Origin: Anaspis maculata
Lineage: Eukaryota > Arthropoda > Insecta > Coleoptera > Scraptiidae
Assembly (NCBI GenBank): GCA_949128115.1
Contig: OX421968.1
Coordinates: forward strand, 9,238,001-9,302,000
Length of the DNA: 64,000 nt
Reading direction: 5' to 3'
Below the pieces are notes generated by a model. That model saw only the letters and a list, made by a program, of their open reading frames with translations, made no database searches and was not told where the DNA came from. Position 1 is the first letter of the stretch. Each line of letters begins with the position of its first letter. The translations under genes were made by a program, and so were the position numbers. Shown here one piece after another: positions 53,755-64,000 of the stretch.

Positions 53755-54125
53755 ATCGGCGACACCGTTCCACACAAAAATTTTGTTATTTTTATTGCTT
53801 ATCGCTATTTTGGCAAGATTTTTCTTGGTTCGCGTACCAAGGCCAAGCTACCGCACCAGCAAGCAACGAATAATCATTTGCGGCCAAGCCGTAGCTTCGG
53901 GGGTCATTTTCAAAAACTCGTAACTATTGACCCGTGGGTCGTACCGATGTGTGATTGTTGTTTTGAAGTGAAGTTCGAATTCTCTTAAACATAACTATCT
54001 ACCTATATATATTATTATAATTTTAATTTGGAAAGAACGGTACTTTTCCGCATGTTATAACTTCATAGATCCAGCCGGCTTCTGAAATGCAGCAGTTCAT
54101 CGGCGATGCCGCGTTGTATTAAATT
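53755..54125 (-). mobile_element. A-type Helitron-like fragments, reverse
   Basis: 53755-53960 matches the second half of an A module in reverse (CAAGATTTTTCTTGGTTCGC, GTACCAAGGCC, CGGCCAAGCCGTAGCTTCGG). 54060-54125 matches the first half (GGCTTCTGAAATGCAGCA, GGCGATGCCGCG). Neither end module is present. Confidence 0.6.
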
Positions 54126-54451
54126 GTTGAAGTGAAACTTGTATTCTCGCGCCTAGATCACAACACACCACTAACGCAGAACCACACATGGGAGTGGAAT
54201 TGCTTCATAGCATCAGTGGTTATAACGAACGCCTGTAACGATGTGCTGTAACGTTGTCTTGTCTGACCTTGGGGTGACCAGCGTCGTCCCAGGAAATGAA
54301 AGAATAAGCTGTTGCAGCGTGCGGTTCTATTTTTTACTAATCGCCGACACTGGACTGCTCTTCGTGTTGTCGTACTGTTGACCCGACAAGAATGGCTCTC
54401 GACTTGGCTTGAATAGATTCGAGCGGATGTGATTTATTATAGGGATAGGGA
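54126..54451. other. No gene recognised
   Basis: Low-copy-looking sequence of moderate GC content. ORFs are 61 residues or shorter and have no family features. Confidence 0.4.
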
Positions 54452-54459
54452 GGTATATT

Positions 54460-54666
54460 CAGGGCCGGGCCTGGCAGGCGTGCAGTGCGTTCCGGCGCGC
54501 AGGCGAGTACGGCAGGCGGCAAGTCATAGGGGCGGTAATATAATAATTAAGTTGAATTTCGGAGGATTCTTTTCATTCCCGCATTTGGTGGGGCTCTCCA
54601 CTGCCGGTGAGGGGGCGGCAATTTTTCGGTGGCACGCAGGCGGCAAATAGACCAGGCCCGGCCCTG
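54460..54666. mobile_element. hAT MITE, 207 bp, perfect ends and 8-bp target duplication
   Basis: A perfect 15-bp terminal inverted repeat, CAGGGCCGGGCCTGG (54460-54474 and inverse at the right end), and a perfect 8-bp direct duplication GGTATATT (54452-54459 and 54667-54674). Both are diagnostic of the hAT superfamily. GC-rich, no coding capacity; perfect ends and duplication suggest a recent insertion. Confidence 0.92.
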
Positions 54667-54674
54667 GGTATATT

Positions 54675-55659
54675 CTTCAACGGACGTTAACAATTCAAAA
54701 ATAAAATCGAATGCTGCACACCCAAATGTGGACACAACTTTCAGGTACCTATGTACGTACCTATTAAGCAGAAAAGCAGGGGTGGATGATTAAAGCCCAG
54801 AGGGGAAAAAGAATTTTTGACAATTGAGGCTGAAACAGTTGCTTAATGTTCTAGATGTCAGCTGATTGTATAGCGATGATATCATACTGGTTTGATAATC
54901 AAGTTTTTATGTTTGGAAATTGATTTTTGACATTATTCTTTGTTAATTTTTTGAATGGTTTGATTTCACCTCAATTAAATGTGACATTCTAAATATAAGC
55001 ACGGTGGCGAGCACATAACTGGAAATACTCATATCAATTCTGTCAATATTTCAATTTAACCTATGGCTTTATTTTGATTGGAGAAGATAATATCGTACGA
55101 ACTCTAGAACCACGTAGTTACCTTAAATCACATTCACGAGGTACCTACCTACATACCTATGTATTTTATATTTTTTCATTTAAAATCAATACCGGATCGA
55201 ATTTTCCAAACGACATTCTTATACTTTGTGGAGATTATTAGATTGCCATGCTGTGCCTGCCAGAACAGTTTCCACCGTGCTGTAATATAACCGGGAGAAT
55301 CGTACAGTCAGAAAATCCGTCACGATGTCACATTCGCATAATTATTTGTGGAGAATATTATTGATGAAAATAGATATTTATTGTATTAGGGGTATGAGTG
55401 AGATTTCATGTGACGGAGAATGAGAGTTTAAGCGCCGAGCGCAGCGAGAGAAGAAATAAAAGAAGTCTAATCGTGAAAAAATCATGTCGAAAGTACTCTG
55501 CCCTTTGAGTGACTAATAATAATAATAATAATAATAAGATTGATAATAAGGAAAACAAGATTATACAAACCGTGAGGGAGCGGAGCGGGAGTACGGAAAG
55601 AACACCTCTTCGGACGTTGTTTGTTGATTGATTCATATCTATAGAAGTTTCACTTCTCC
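54675..55659. other. No gene recognised; (AAT)n at about 55514-55536
   Basis: Contains GTACCTACCTACATACCTATG-like words near 54750 and 55140, an (AAT)n microsatellite, and two GC-rich words (GCCGAGCGCAGCGAGAG near 55434 and GGGAGCGGAGCGGGAG near 55577). The two flank a segment of about 150 bp. Confidence 0.5.
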
Positions 55660-55815
55660 CGAGGGTGACTATGGTCACGCACTCACGTTTTATTATTGTA
55701 ATTGTTTATCATCATTTCGTCAAGATTTTCCTTTATTCGGGTCCCAAGGTCATAAGCTACCCATTAGAGTTGAAATTTTGCGCAAAAATCCTTTCGTGCT
55801 GTGACGGACTGTGGA
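55660..55815 (-). mobile_element. A-type Helitron-like fragment, reverse
   Basis: TCGTCAAGATTTTCCTTTAT, CAAGGTCATAAGCTACCCAT and TGCTGTGACGG match the first part of an A module in reverse. The hairpin and GTCY run are absent. Confidence 0.55.
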
Positions 55816-56154
55816 CTGGGGGACCTCTGGCCTACTATGGCACCCTACCTGGCGGTGTCCTAGAGTTTGTCGAACGGCTCGGCTGGTTTGACGACTGACT
55901 GGTAGGGAGGGCAACATTTTGGAGAAAATGTACCATAGGCCCAAAGCTAAGGCCTGCGTGCCAGATGGAACCATCACTCTCTCCACTCAATCCAGAATCG
56001 AGAATTATTGGACAGTTCAAAATATCGGTTGTGTTACCCCAAAACATCCCCGACAAGTAGCAAAGAGTGAATGGAAATTTTAATATGAGACGTCCCTTCG
56101 GGTCGGAGGTTAGAATTTGAGAAAAAGATTGAAGAATTGAGATAAATTATCTAA

Positions 56155-57537
56155 TAAGGGATTTATTTAGAGTTCCATCATTTGAGTCTGGTCCCGATAA
56201 GCTAGGCCGGTTACTCATTTTAAAGTGGAAAACTCTTGGGAAACTTGAAGAATTTTGAAAGAAATTGCCTGAAAATGTCCAAAAATCAATAATTAGGTAT
56301 CCTTTGTTAAAACAACGTAAATATAATTCTGTTCACAAGCTAAAAAATTAGAACTTTGCATTTTTTCATTAGGAACCAAATTATCTATAAAGAAAGGCGA
56401 GTGAGGCAGTCAGACGCATTGGTATATGGATAAAGGAGAACGATCTGAAACTGACACCACAGAAAGATGAAAAATAATTTGCAGGAAATTGAAAATTTTG
56501 AAAATTTCAATTTAGAAAACCTCGAATCTTTTCCCAAATCATCTTAATATGAAGATCGTCAATTACGGCCTAACTTTTGAAGCCCCATCATTCAAGTCCG
56601 GTTTTGATAACCCAGGCCTGTTTTACATTTTCAACAGAGAAATTCCCGTGAAATTGAAGAGAAAATTATTGGAAAATGTTCAAGAGCCAGTTACCTCTTT
56701 TTTTAAAACAAGTTGGTGGAAATCTGTTCACGGGATAAAAAATTGTAAAATTTGCAGTTTTTCTAGAGATGAGAACTCGAAAACCGTGTGTCCGATTAAA
56801 AAAAAATTTCCTCCAAAAATTATTTAATCTGTTCTCCAACTCTCATTCTCAGCATGTCTGCACCTAAAATGAATATTCCTTTTTCAAATTCACGGAATGT
56901 TCTAATTTCATTTTGAAAAAATTACCGTCAGGAAACTGGAGCCGTGCCGATTTTGAAAATGGGTCTACACGACGCCCAATCCAATATACTTTCGATTACG
57001 AATTGACTTTTTCGAAAAAAGCCGATCCCCGAGCAAGAATGAATTTTTGAGTGGAGTCCTGCATCAAAAGCGAGTCGTCCTGTTCAAAATACGGGCGAGA
57101 GGCCCTCTCGGGTGGCAACAGCTAGAAATTTTGAAAATTGATAACGCTCGACTGGAAAATGATGGCAGATTGCAACTGCAGACTTAATTTGATTGTTTTG
57201 TTTTGTTGCTTCCTCCCAAATTTGGTCCTAATCCATCGGATAGATTTTGAATAATTAAATGGTAAAGTTTTGATTTTTGACATTTTTTATTATCTGACAG
57301 ATGACAGATAGGGCAATTCTTTTAACTGTTCTGGATAGTTTTTCATGGGTTTTCAAACAGCATTTCGCAAGTCAAGTTCCGTGAGATATGGCTTCCGTAA
57401 TTTTTTTGATAGTGACACTTCCATTGGACCGATGACAGCCAAAAACTAATGGGCTCATTCGACGGTGAAACAATGTCTGTGTACCACATTTCAAGTCGAT
57501 CGGATAGACGTTGCGGCTGTTATCGTACACACATACC

Positions 57538-57572
<35 letters not shown>

Positions 57573-57745
57573 GCGCACGCGCGCACACGCGCAAATTTAA
57601 TTTTGAAAAAATTACCGTCGGAAAACCAGAACCGTGTCGATTTTGAAAATAGGCCTACACGACGCTCAATGCAATCTACTTTCGATACCAGTTGGAATTT
57701 TCCAAAAAATGCGATCCCCGGGGATTTATCCGGTGCCGTTCAATA
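56155..57745 (+). repeat. Repeat E, longest uninterrupted copy
   Basis: Carries all E landmarks without the foldback found in copy 1, so it shows the empty site (CCAATATACTTTCGAT near 56990). The block AAAAATTACCGTC... GACGCCCAATCCAATATAC occurs twice, at about 56910-57010 and 57600-57700, as direct repeats about 690 bp apart. A CA microsatellite sits at 57538-57590. Confidence 0.65.
57538..57594 (+). repeat. (CA)n / (CG)-interrupted microsatellite
   Basis: CACACA repeats becoming GCACGCGCACGCGCGCACAC. It occupies the position where copy 1 of repeat E has ACAAACATACAAACCTAC (12779-12820), so a short AC-rich tract has expanded here. Confidence 0.85.
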
Positions 57746-58734
57746 GCGCTCAATTAAGGGTAAAAGTGCATTCTCCCGTCCTTTCTTATTAATAGTGTAT
57801 TTACCTGCACTGACAATGAAATCTTAACCTCTCGCGAGAGTTTCGCCGCCAAATAAGTTGACTAATTAACAGCTATTCACACCTTTATCGCCCTTCACAT
57901 CTATCTCACGTGCACATTCAGTTTGGTTTGATATTAGTCGACGCGTCGGAACGGCCTTGTAAAAATTAAATAACGTGTCGATGCTGGTGTGCAACACTCA
58001 TATATGTAGAAGGATCGCAATCAGATAGCAAGTCATTAAGAAATACAATGCCCCTAACCAATGACGGATCTCACAAAAGAAGCACCCAAAACTGACATCA
58101 ACTTTTTTTTTTTTTGAGACGTCAATCTCAAAAAGTTGAAGGCTGAATAGCCGGTCTTCCTTGCGGTACGATATATATTTCAAAAATGCCTCTTTTCTCG
58201 TTGCAGTTTTTCATTGCGCCTCATCAAATCCGTACTTTCCGATCGAGGTAGGCATATCGAGCGGTCTTTTTTTATCATCAAGAGTAGATACACGTGAAAT
58301 AGGTAACAGACTGCGTTTAATAATTAAAAAGAATTGATTATCTAACAAGCACCTTTTAATGAAAAAATATATCTACATGGCTATTAGCTACTTCCTCTGG
58401 TTTTTTATCAGCTCTGGCCATCAGCAACAATGACCTTTTTAGGCATTCTTCAGGACGCCACACATTCAAAGCACAAGAAGATGGAATTTGTGATTCCAAT
58501 GCAATTCCGCGCTGATGCTTACGTCATTGATTTTGAAGAAAAACTGTAATCGAATTGAAAGGTAAATTTGAAACAAACAACAAATTCACGCAATTCATGA
58601 ATCTTTAGCCAGCACAAAATCAAAATCCCGAGTTTTGAAATTAGTTTTTGCAATGGACACATAATAGCGAGTCAGAGGTGTATAAAAATGTCAGCAATTG
58701 GATTGCAACAGAAAAATCGGTTGTGTCACCCCAA
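57746..58734. other. No gene recognised
   Basis: Low-copy-looking sequence. It includes a (T)n run at about 58106-58116 and short ORFs without family features. Confidence 0.4.
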
Positions 58735-61140
58735 AACTTCCCCGACTAGTATCCAGGAACCTATGGAAATTTTTGTTCGAAACGTCCCTTCGGGTGGGAA
58801 CGAGGGTAGTAAGTTGGAATTACAGAAAAAGATTGAAAATAATTTGGAGAAAATCATTTTCAGCCGGAAAACTCCCGGGAAATTTGTAAAAATTGTTGGA
58901 AAATGTTCAAGAACCAATTACCTTTTGTTTAGGTGAAAATGGTTGAAATCGGTCCACGGAATAAAAAGTTGGAAAATTTGCAGTTTTTCCAGAGAGGAAA
59001 ATTCGGCAACTGTTGATCCGATTTCGAAAATTTTTCCTCCAAAAATTAGCTCAATCTTTTCTCCAACTTTTATTCACAGCATGTCTGCACCTAAAATTAA
59101 TATTTCGTGGGGCCTACCGCATGTAGAAGTTTGCATTGTATTTTTCTCAAATTCACGGAATGTGCGAAGGACCCCGCACGATTCCTATGGAAAATGGGTC
59201 TCGGTCAAATTCCCTAATTTTTTAATATTTTGTAGCCCAATTTGACACGAGCCAAAATCCATCGTCTGTTACCCAAAAAAATGGGCAGTTTTTTTTTCTA
59301 TAAGGGGTTGAAGATGGGTTATTTCAAGGTAAAGAAATATGTTCCCACGTAAGTGAGAACATTTCAACGTCCTTGATAACATATATGGCTCATGACAATT
59401 CCCTTTTTCTTATGTGAAAAAATCAACCCCCTCCCTCACCCCCAACCCCTACTTGTGAGTATCAAATTCGAAATTACGTTTGCAAGTCATGCAGATGGTT
59501 CTATTTTGTCGCATTATGAATTTTGGCACAAATTGTTTTTTCAACCCCCAAATAGGGGGTGGGGTTGAAAAAAAAACCATCGGTCAATTCGGCTGAATTT
59601 CTGATATTGTGCTTCATCAGTTACGCTGAACAAGATGATCAAAGGAAAACTCATTCGTATGACCAGTTTCCACCCCATAGAGGGTTGAAGTTGACTATAA
59701 TGAAGCATAAAACATTCTTCCATGTCATAAACCAAATGAATGAAAATAGTGAACTTTCATATCGTCTTGTTTTGTAAAAATGTCTATTCTTCAGAAATAA
59801 TTTCAACCCCGTCTCTCATCCCCTATCCTTGTTTCTGAACATCATATTCGAAATAAATCTTGAAAATGTAGGAGAAGGTCTATGGTCGGATTCTCTGCAT
59901 CTGATTGTGAATCCCCTCTCAAAATTCACTTTCATCATGCTTACGTTAGAGTGCTAACGTGAGCAGGGTGGGATATATATTTTTTTTATGATTTTTGACT
60001 GGATTATTATTCAAAATATTGGTGTTCCTATCAAGTTTCAGCTTCACAGCAGGTTAATTATGTTCACCTGTACATAATTCCCAACTTTTTTCTTTCGTAC
60101 GGATACACCTTTATTTATAGTTTAGATTGGAGAATTTAATGTCATTTGAAGCGAAAGCTGCCCAATCGAGGCAAAATATTATGTCACACTGTTATTGCAG
60201 CTACTGCGACCATGTGAAGGATGAAATAAAAATTATTATAATTTTTGAGATTTATTTCGAATATGATGTTCAGAAACAGGGATAGGGGATGAAGGACGGG
60301 ATTGAGAGTATTTTTGAAGAATATACATTTTTACGAAACAAGATAATATGAAAGTCCACAATTTCCATTCATTTGGTTTATGACATGGAAGAATATCTTA
60401 ATTATGCTTCATTGTAGTCAACTTCAACCCTCTGTGGGGTGGAAATGGGTCATACGAATGAGTTTTCCCTTGGTAATCTTGTTTAGCGTAACTGGTAAAG
60501 CACAATATCAGAAATTCAGCCGAATTGACCGATGTTTTTTTTTCAACCCCACCCCCTATTTGGGGGTTGGAACAATAATTTGTGCCAAAATTCATAATTC
60601 GACAAAATAGAACCATCTGCATGACTTTCAAACGTAATTTCGAATTTGATACTCACAAGTAGGGGTTGGGGGTGAGGGATGGGGTTGATTTTTTCACAAA
60701 AGAAAAAGGGAATTGTCATGAGCCATATGTGTTAGAAAGGACGTTGAAATGTTCTCACTCACGTTGGAACATATTTTTTTACCTTGAAATAACCCATCTT
60801 CAACCCCTTATACACAAAAAACTGTCCATTTTTTTGGGTAACAGACGATGGTTTTTGGCTCGTGTCGAATTGGGCTGCAACATATAAAAAAATTAGAGAA
60901 TTTGACCGAGACCCATTTTCCATAAGAATCGTGCGGGGTCCTTTGAAAAATTACAGTCGGAAAACCGAAACCGTGTCAACTTTGAAAATAGACCTGCACG
61001 ACGCTCAATACAATCTACTTTCGATATCAGTTGAAATTTCAAAAAAAAAAGTCGATCCCCGAGCATGAATAAATTTTTGAGTGGAGTCCTGCTACAAAAG
61101 CGAGTCGTGCTGGCCGAAACACCGGCGAGAGCCCCTCCTG
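58735..61140 (+). repeat. Repeat E copy interrupted by a palindrome
   Basis: 58735-59165 carries the E landmarks up to TTCACGGAATGTGC. The palindrome at 59168-60943 follows, then E resumes as GAAAAATTACAGTCGGAAAAC and runs to CGGCGAGAGCCCCTC near 61130. Copies at 10996, 25916 and 56892 read directly from GGAATGTGCCAA to GAAAAAATTACCG. Confidence 0.7.
59168..60943. mobile_element. AGGACCCCGCACGATTC palindrome, about 1.78 kb
   Basis: Arms of about 700 bp (59168 to about 59870, and about 60240-60943) with blocks CGAGACCCATTTTCC, TCTGTTACCCAAAAAAATGG and AACCATCTGCATGAC and their inverses; the spacer is about 370 bp. The centre is at about 60055. It inserts into repeat E, so it is mobile or was mobile. 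No TA or 8-bp duplication could be defined. Confidence 0.75.
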
Positions 61141-61848
61141 AGTAGTGTTTCAAAATTTCCGGAAATTTATTTTTTGGAAAAATTTCCGAAAAATTTCCGG
61201 AAATTTTTCCAAAATGATGGAAAAATTGGAAATTTATTCTTTAACCGGTGTAAAGTAGTTTTCTCAGCAATTTCAGACATTTTGATTTTTTTCTTGGTTT
61301 TTGAAATTTTATGGGAGGTGTTCGAGTAGTTAATTACCCAAAGGAATTATGTTTATATTGTTTCAAGAATGAAGACTTGGACTTCCAAGTTGTTATAGGT
61401 ACGACGTATAGTGTATAGTTTTGAAATCGACTCCAACTAAACTATTATATTATTATTCATTTTCGATATTTGCACTCATCACTCATCTGACAATCTAAGG
61501 CCTATATACCCTTTAAATACTTGGTAGAAAACAAACCGAGTTAAGGAAGGGGCATGTGTTGCGTATGCATAACGGGCATATAGCTACTCAACTCACAATT
61601 TATTCCATTAGGTACCTTTACACATCAGCATCAGGTTGGTACTTATACAATACCTGTACCTATTGCGAAGTAAATCCCTTCAGCAAAGATCGAGGAAAAA
61701 TTGACACAACACTTTCAACCTCGTATTGATGCTGAAAACAAAACAAAAAGGAGAAAAACCACCCGCTAGCGGAGTAGCGGACACCCCTTTAAGGTGGGGA
61801 GGGGTCCGTGTTTGTGTTCAGTTTCAGTATCAGTGTCAGTGTTCACTT
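61141..61848. other. AAATTTCCGGAAATTT cluster, otherwise no gene
   Basis: 61150-61235 has several copies of TTTCCGGAAATTT or TTTCC/GGAAA runs, so it is locally self-complementary. The rest is AT-rich with no ORF of note. Confidence 0.45.
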
Positions 61849-62545
61849 CAATGTTTTTTTTGGGTTTTTCGAGCAGGATTCAATTAAAATACTGGTAAAA
61901 TATTTTCAACGTTTCGCTGACTAACATCAGCTTCGTCAGACTGAAATGTTTCTTTTTTTTTAAATAATTAAAAACACAAAACATCAAAGAAAACTTACCA
62001 AATAAGTATAAAATTTTAAAACGTAGGAAATGTGTCGAAAACGTCAATGTGATTTTTTTTTTAGAAAGGTATTTGGAAGATTCTGTATGACAATGGAAAA
62101 ATACTATGGTGATAGCATGAAGGTGGAAACTTTAATGATAAGGTGTAAAGATGATTCGATATAGAGTTGACGACACACCACAGGGACTTGTGGGCGGGGC
62201 TGAACAGAAAAACAAAAATCATTTTAGACGAGTTCGTGTGTTGAAACGACGTGTGTCGTGCAAATAGGGAAAGCAACACCGCCAACTGGAGTGGTGGACT
62301 ACTACTAGGTCACAGGCGAATCTAAAATCCCACTGATAATCCAGGTGTACCACTAGATGAACTCAGTTCGCGCAGATAGGCTCTGCCCACAGGTCCCTCT
62401 GGTATTTCGAGTACTCTAATACAAAATGTATCTATGATCTAACAATACCACCTCTGTAGATTAAATAATTAAATTAAACGTTGCAAATATTTCACCAGTA
62501 TTTCTATTAAATCCTGCTCCAAAAACCTCAAAAAACACTGCAATT
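61849..62545. mobile_element. TIR element, about 0.7 kb, 65-bp inverted ends
   Basis: The left arm TTCGAGCAGGATTCAATTAA, ATACTGGTAAAATATT and CAACGTTT is mirrored by AAACGTTG, AATATTTCACCAGTAT and TTAAATCCTGCTCCAAAAAC (62474-62535). The middle (about 550 bp) is not mirrored and holds no recognisable ORF. Confidence 0.65.
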
Positions 62546-62700
62546 CAAATAAAAAACAAGAAACAGAAATTGTACAACATTTGTTAATTATTCGTTTAAA
62601 CGCCAGCTTATACAGGATGATTAAAAAGTGTCGGACCATCTCAACGGTGCGTAATATGGAGCTGTAGTAGAGTGCTGGAAAGTTGTTGAAAAAATTCTAT

Positions 62701-62947
62701 GGCCCGTTTTCATATCCCACTTTTAAGCTGAAAGCGCTTTTAGTGCGATGCGCATTTAGGGGCATTTCTCATATTTTAGTGTTCAAAAATACAAATTAAC
62801 TCGCAAATTAATTGCAATTAAGTAGGTACATACAATCGCTCCCAATCGCAATAATGCATTTTTGAACACTGAAATATGAGAAATACCCCTAAATGCGCAT
62901 CGCACTAAAAGCGCTTTTAGCTTAAAAGTGGGATATGAATACGGGCC
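62701..62947. mobile_element. GGCCCGTTTTCATATCCC foldback MITE, 247 bp
   Basis: Arms of about 108 bp are mirrored almost perfectly (GGCCCGT..TTCATATCCCAC and inverse; CATTTAGGGG and inverse). TAT flanks both sides (62698-62700, 62948-62950), a possible 3-bp target duplication. Confidence 0.75.
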
Positions 62948-62955
62948 TATGTCTT

Positions 62956-63437
62956 TTAATTTTGAAGTTATGGAGGGACAAAAGTTGGTCCTTCGATTGC
63001 TTCTATTTCCGTTGTTTCGAATGATTTTAGTAAACTGTTTATCGCAAAATAATGAGTACAAAAAATCAACCTCTGAATTTGCATTGAATTTCTGTTTTCT
63101 GTATAAGGTGAATCATAAACCACAAAGAATTAGTTCTCCTAAAAAAACAGAAGCAATAGAATTCTATTGAAATGAATTGGGTTTAATAGTTTTATTGTGT
63201 TTTGCTCAACATAGGTTATGGGACCAATATGGCTATTCACAGGTACTTCCAGCAAGAAATAATTTTCAGGATTCATGACTCACCCTGTATACAAAACAGA
63301 AATTCTTTGCAGATTCAGAGGTTGATTTTTTGTACTCATTCTTTTTCCATAAACAGTTTACTAGAATCTTTTGAAACAACGAAAATATAAGCGATCGAAG
63401 AACCAACTTTTGTCCCTCCATAACTTCGGAATTAGAA
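62956..63437. mobile_element. Foldback related to 6866-7535, about 0.48 kb
   Basis: Arms contain GGAGGGACAAAAGTTGGT, AGTAAACTGTTTATC-like sequence and GATTTTTTGTACTCATT, with their inverses. The inner ends TATAAGGTGAATCAT (63103) and ATGACTCACCCTGTATAC (to about 63293) match the inner ends at 7109-7295. The centre is at about 63197. Confidence 0.7.
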
Positions 63438-63440
63438 GAC

Positions 63441-63494
63441 ACGCACACGCACACGCGCACACGCGCGCACACAACACACACACACACACACAAC

Positions 63495-63529
<35 letters not shown>

Positions 63530-63581
63530 CACACACACACACAACACACAAACACACAACACACACACACACACACACACA

Positions 63582-63613
<32 letters not shown>

Positions 63614-63625
63614 CCCGCACCCGCA
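63441..63625 (+). repeat. Compound (CA)n/(CACG)n microsatellite
   Basis: About 185 bp of CACACA tracts with AACAC interruptions, GCACACGCGC at the left and a (GCAC)n run at the right. It begins next to the end of the foldback arm. The cysteine/valine- and threonine/histidine-rich ORFs across it are read-through of the repeat. Confidence 0.95.
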
Positions 63626-64000
63626 CATCAAAGGCGGCTCCACGGGGGGTACGACGGTACGGCCGTACCCCCTGTCGCAAATCAGGGGCGCCAGACGTCA
63701 AGCTCATAATTTTGGAAAAATCCACAAGTAGTACCCACTGATGGATTACTAATTGTAAAAAATAATTAACGTAATAAAAGCTTATTTGGGTGTCGCGCAA
63801 TAAAATCTTGGAACTATTCTCATAACATCTGTGGAGATGGAGAAAACTTCTGCTCAGAACCACCGTAGTTTTCAGGAATTTTTCCGCCATCTCACAGTGG
63901 GATTGTAAAGTAGCTATATTTTATTCCATTTGCATTGTTTTATTTTATTTCTTATGTATACCTAGATACTCTGACGAGGAGAGACAAGAGGCCCTCGAAA
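63626..64000. other. No gene recognised
   Basis: A GGGGGTACGACGGTACGGCC / CGTACCCCCTG patch at 63640-63675 is self-complementary and may be a MITE end. The remainder shows nothing I can name. Confidence 0.4.

Noticed and set aside
55434..55592. GCCGAGCGCAGCGAGAG and GGGAGCGGAGCGGGAG as bacterial-type transferred DNA
   Set aside because: Only two short words, embedded in AT-rich repeat sequence with no coding context.
63266..63890. ORFs of 81-152 residues with long Cys-Val or Thr-His runs
   Set aside because: Pure translation of the CA/GCAC microsatellite.

Overview
The window looks like arthropod, probably insect, nuclear DNA. It has no operons, no host gene that I can recognise, intact and broken animal-type retrotransposons, a tRNA-derived SINE, a solo LTR, and many MITE-like elements ending in CAGGGTG or CCGGGTG. 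Words such as GTAGGTAC recur, as in some hemipteran and lepidopteran genomes, but this does not fix the order. I read the whole window as a transposable-element cluster; almost all open frames outside the retroelements fall in repeats and look like chance.

Layout. 104-4332: a LINE on the minus strand with both ORFs open. 5.7-7.5 kb: three foldback elements. 8.5-9.4 kb: a Helitron-like element with internal tandem repeats. 9576-10085: a solo LTR. 10.3-13.7 kb: an interspersed repeat (called E here) carrying a 1.1 kb foldback. 15.2-16.2 kb: another foldback. 16296-20356: a hAT-like element holding nested foldbacks and a Harbinger-like MITE. 20773-22786 and 27508-34498: two inverted copies of a 2.0 kb element (called G). 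26.5 kb: SINE. 27103-38044: a 2.0 kb Helitron-like element (C1) expanded to 10.9 kb by nested insertions. 38973-40796: a 1.8 kb palindrome with 20-bp minisatellites in both arms. 40.8-41.2 kb: the tail of a second LINE. 41.3-43.3 kb: a 2 kb foldback. 47748-49772: an uninterrupted Helitron-like element (C2). 49.9-50.6 kb: a broken retroelement C-terminus. 50.7-52.8 kb: an accordion of inverted repeats. 53.2 and 54.5 kb: two small hAT elements with 8-bp target duplications. 56-63.6 kb: more E copies, foldbacks and CA microsatellites.

The strongest result is the nesting around 27-38 kb. Removing each proposed insertion returns element C to about 2017 bp (uninterrupted copy: 2025 bp) and element G to about 2007 bp (uninterrupted copy: 2014 bp). 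The A/B and C elements share a 5' hairpin module followed by a (GTCY)n microsatellite, and a 3' module of the inverted word AAGTGCGCTA (AAATGCGCTA in C), a short hairpin and CTTGTT. Two solved insertion sites are both T5A runs without a visible target duplication. This matches non-autonomous Helentron/HINE (DINE-1-like) elements. A second theme is about twenty long foldbacks, several with concentric nested ends, that could make long hairpin RNA if transcribed. A third is a recurrent YY1/Pho-like word (AAGATGGCGG) inside the tandem units of several families.

Limits: everything was read by eye. Coordinates of repeat ends are good to a few bases where a target duplication or empty site is stated, and to tens of bases otherwise. 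No database search or alignment was run.
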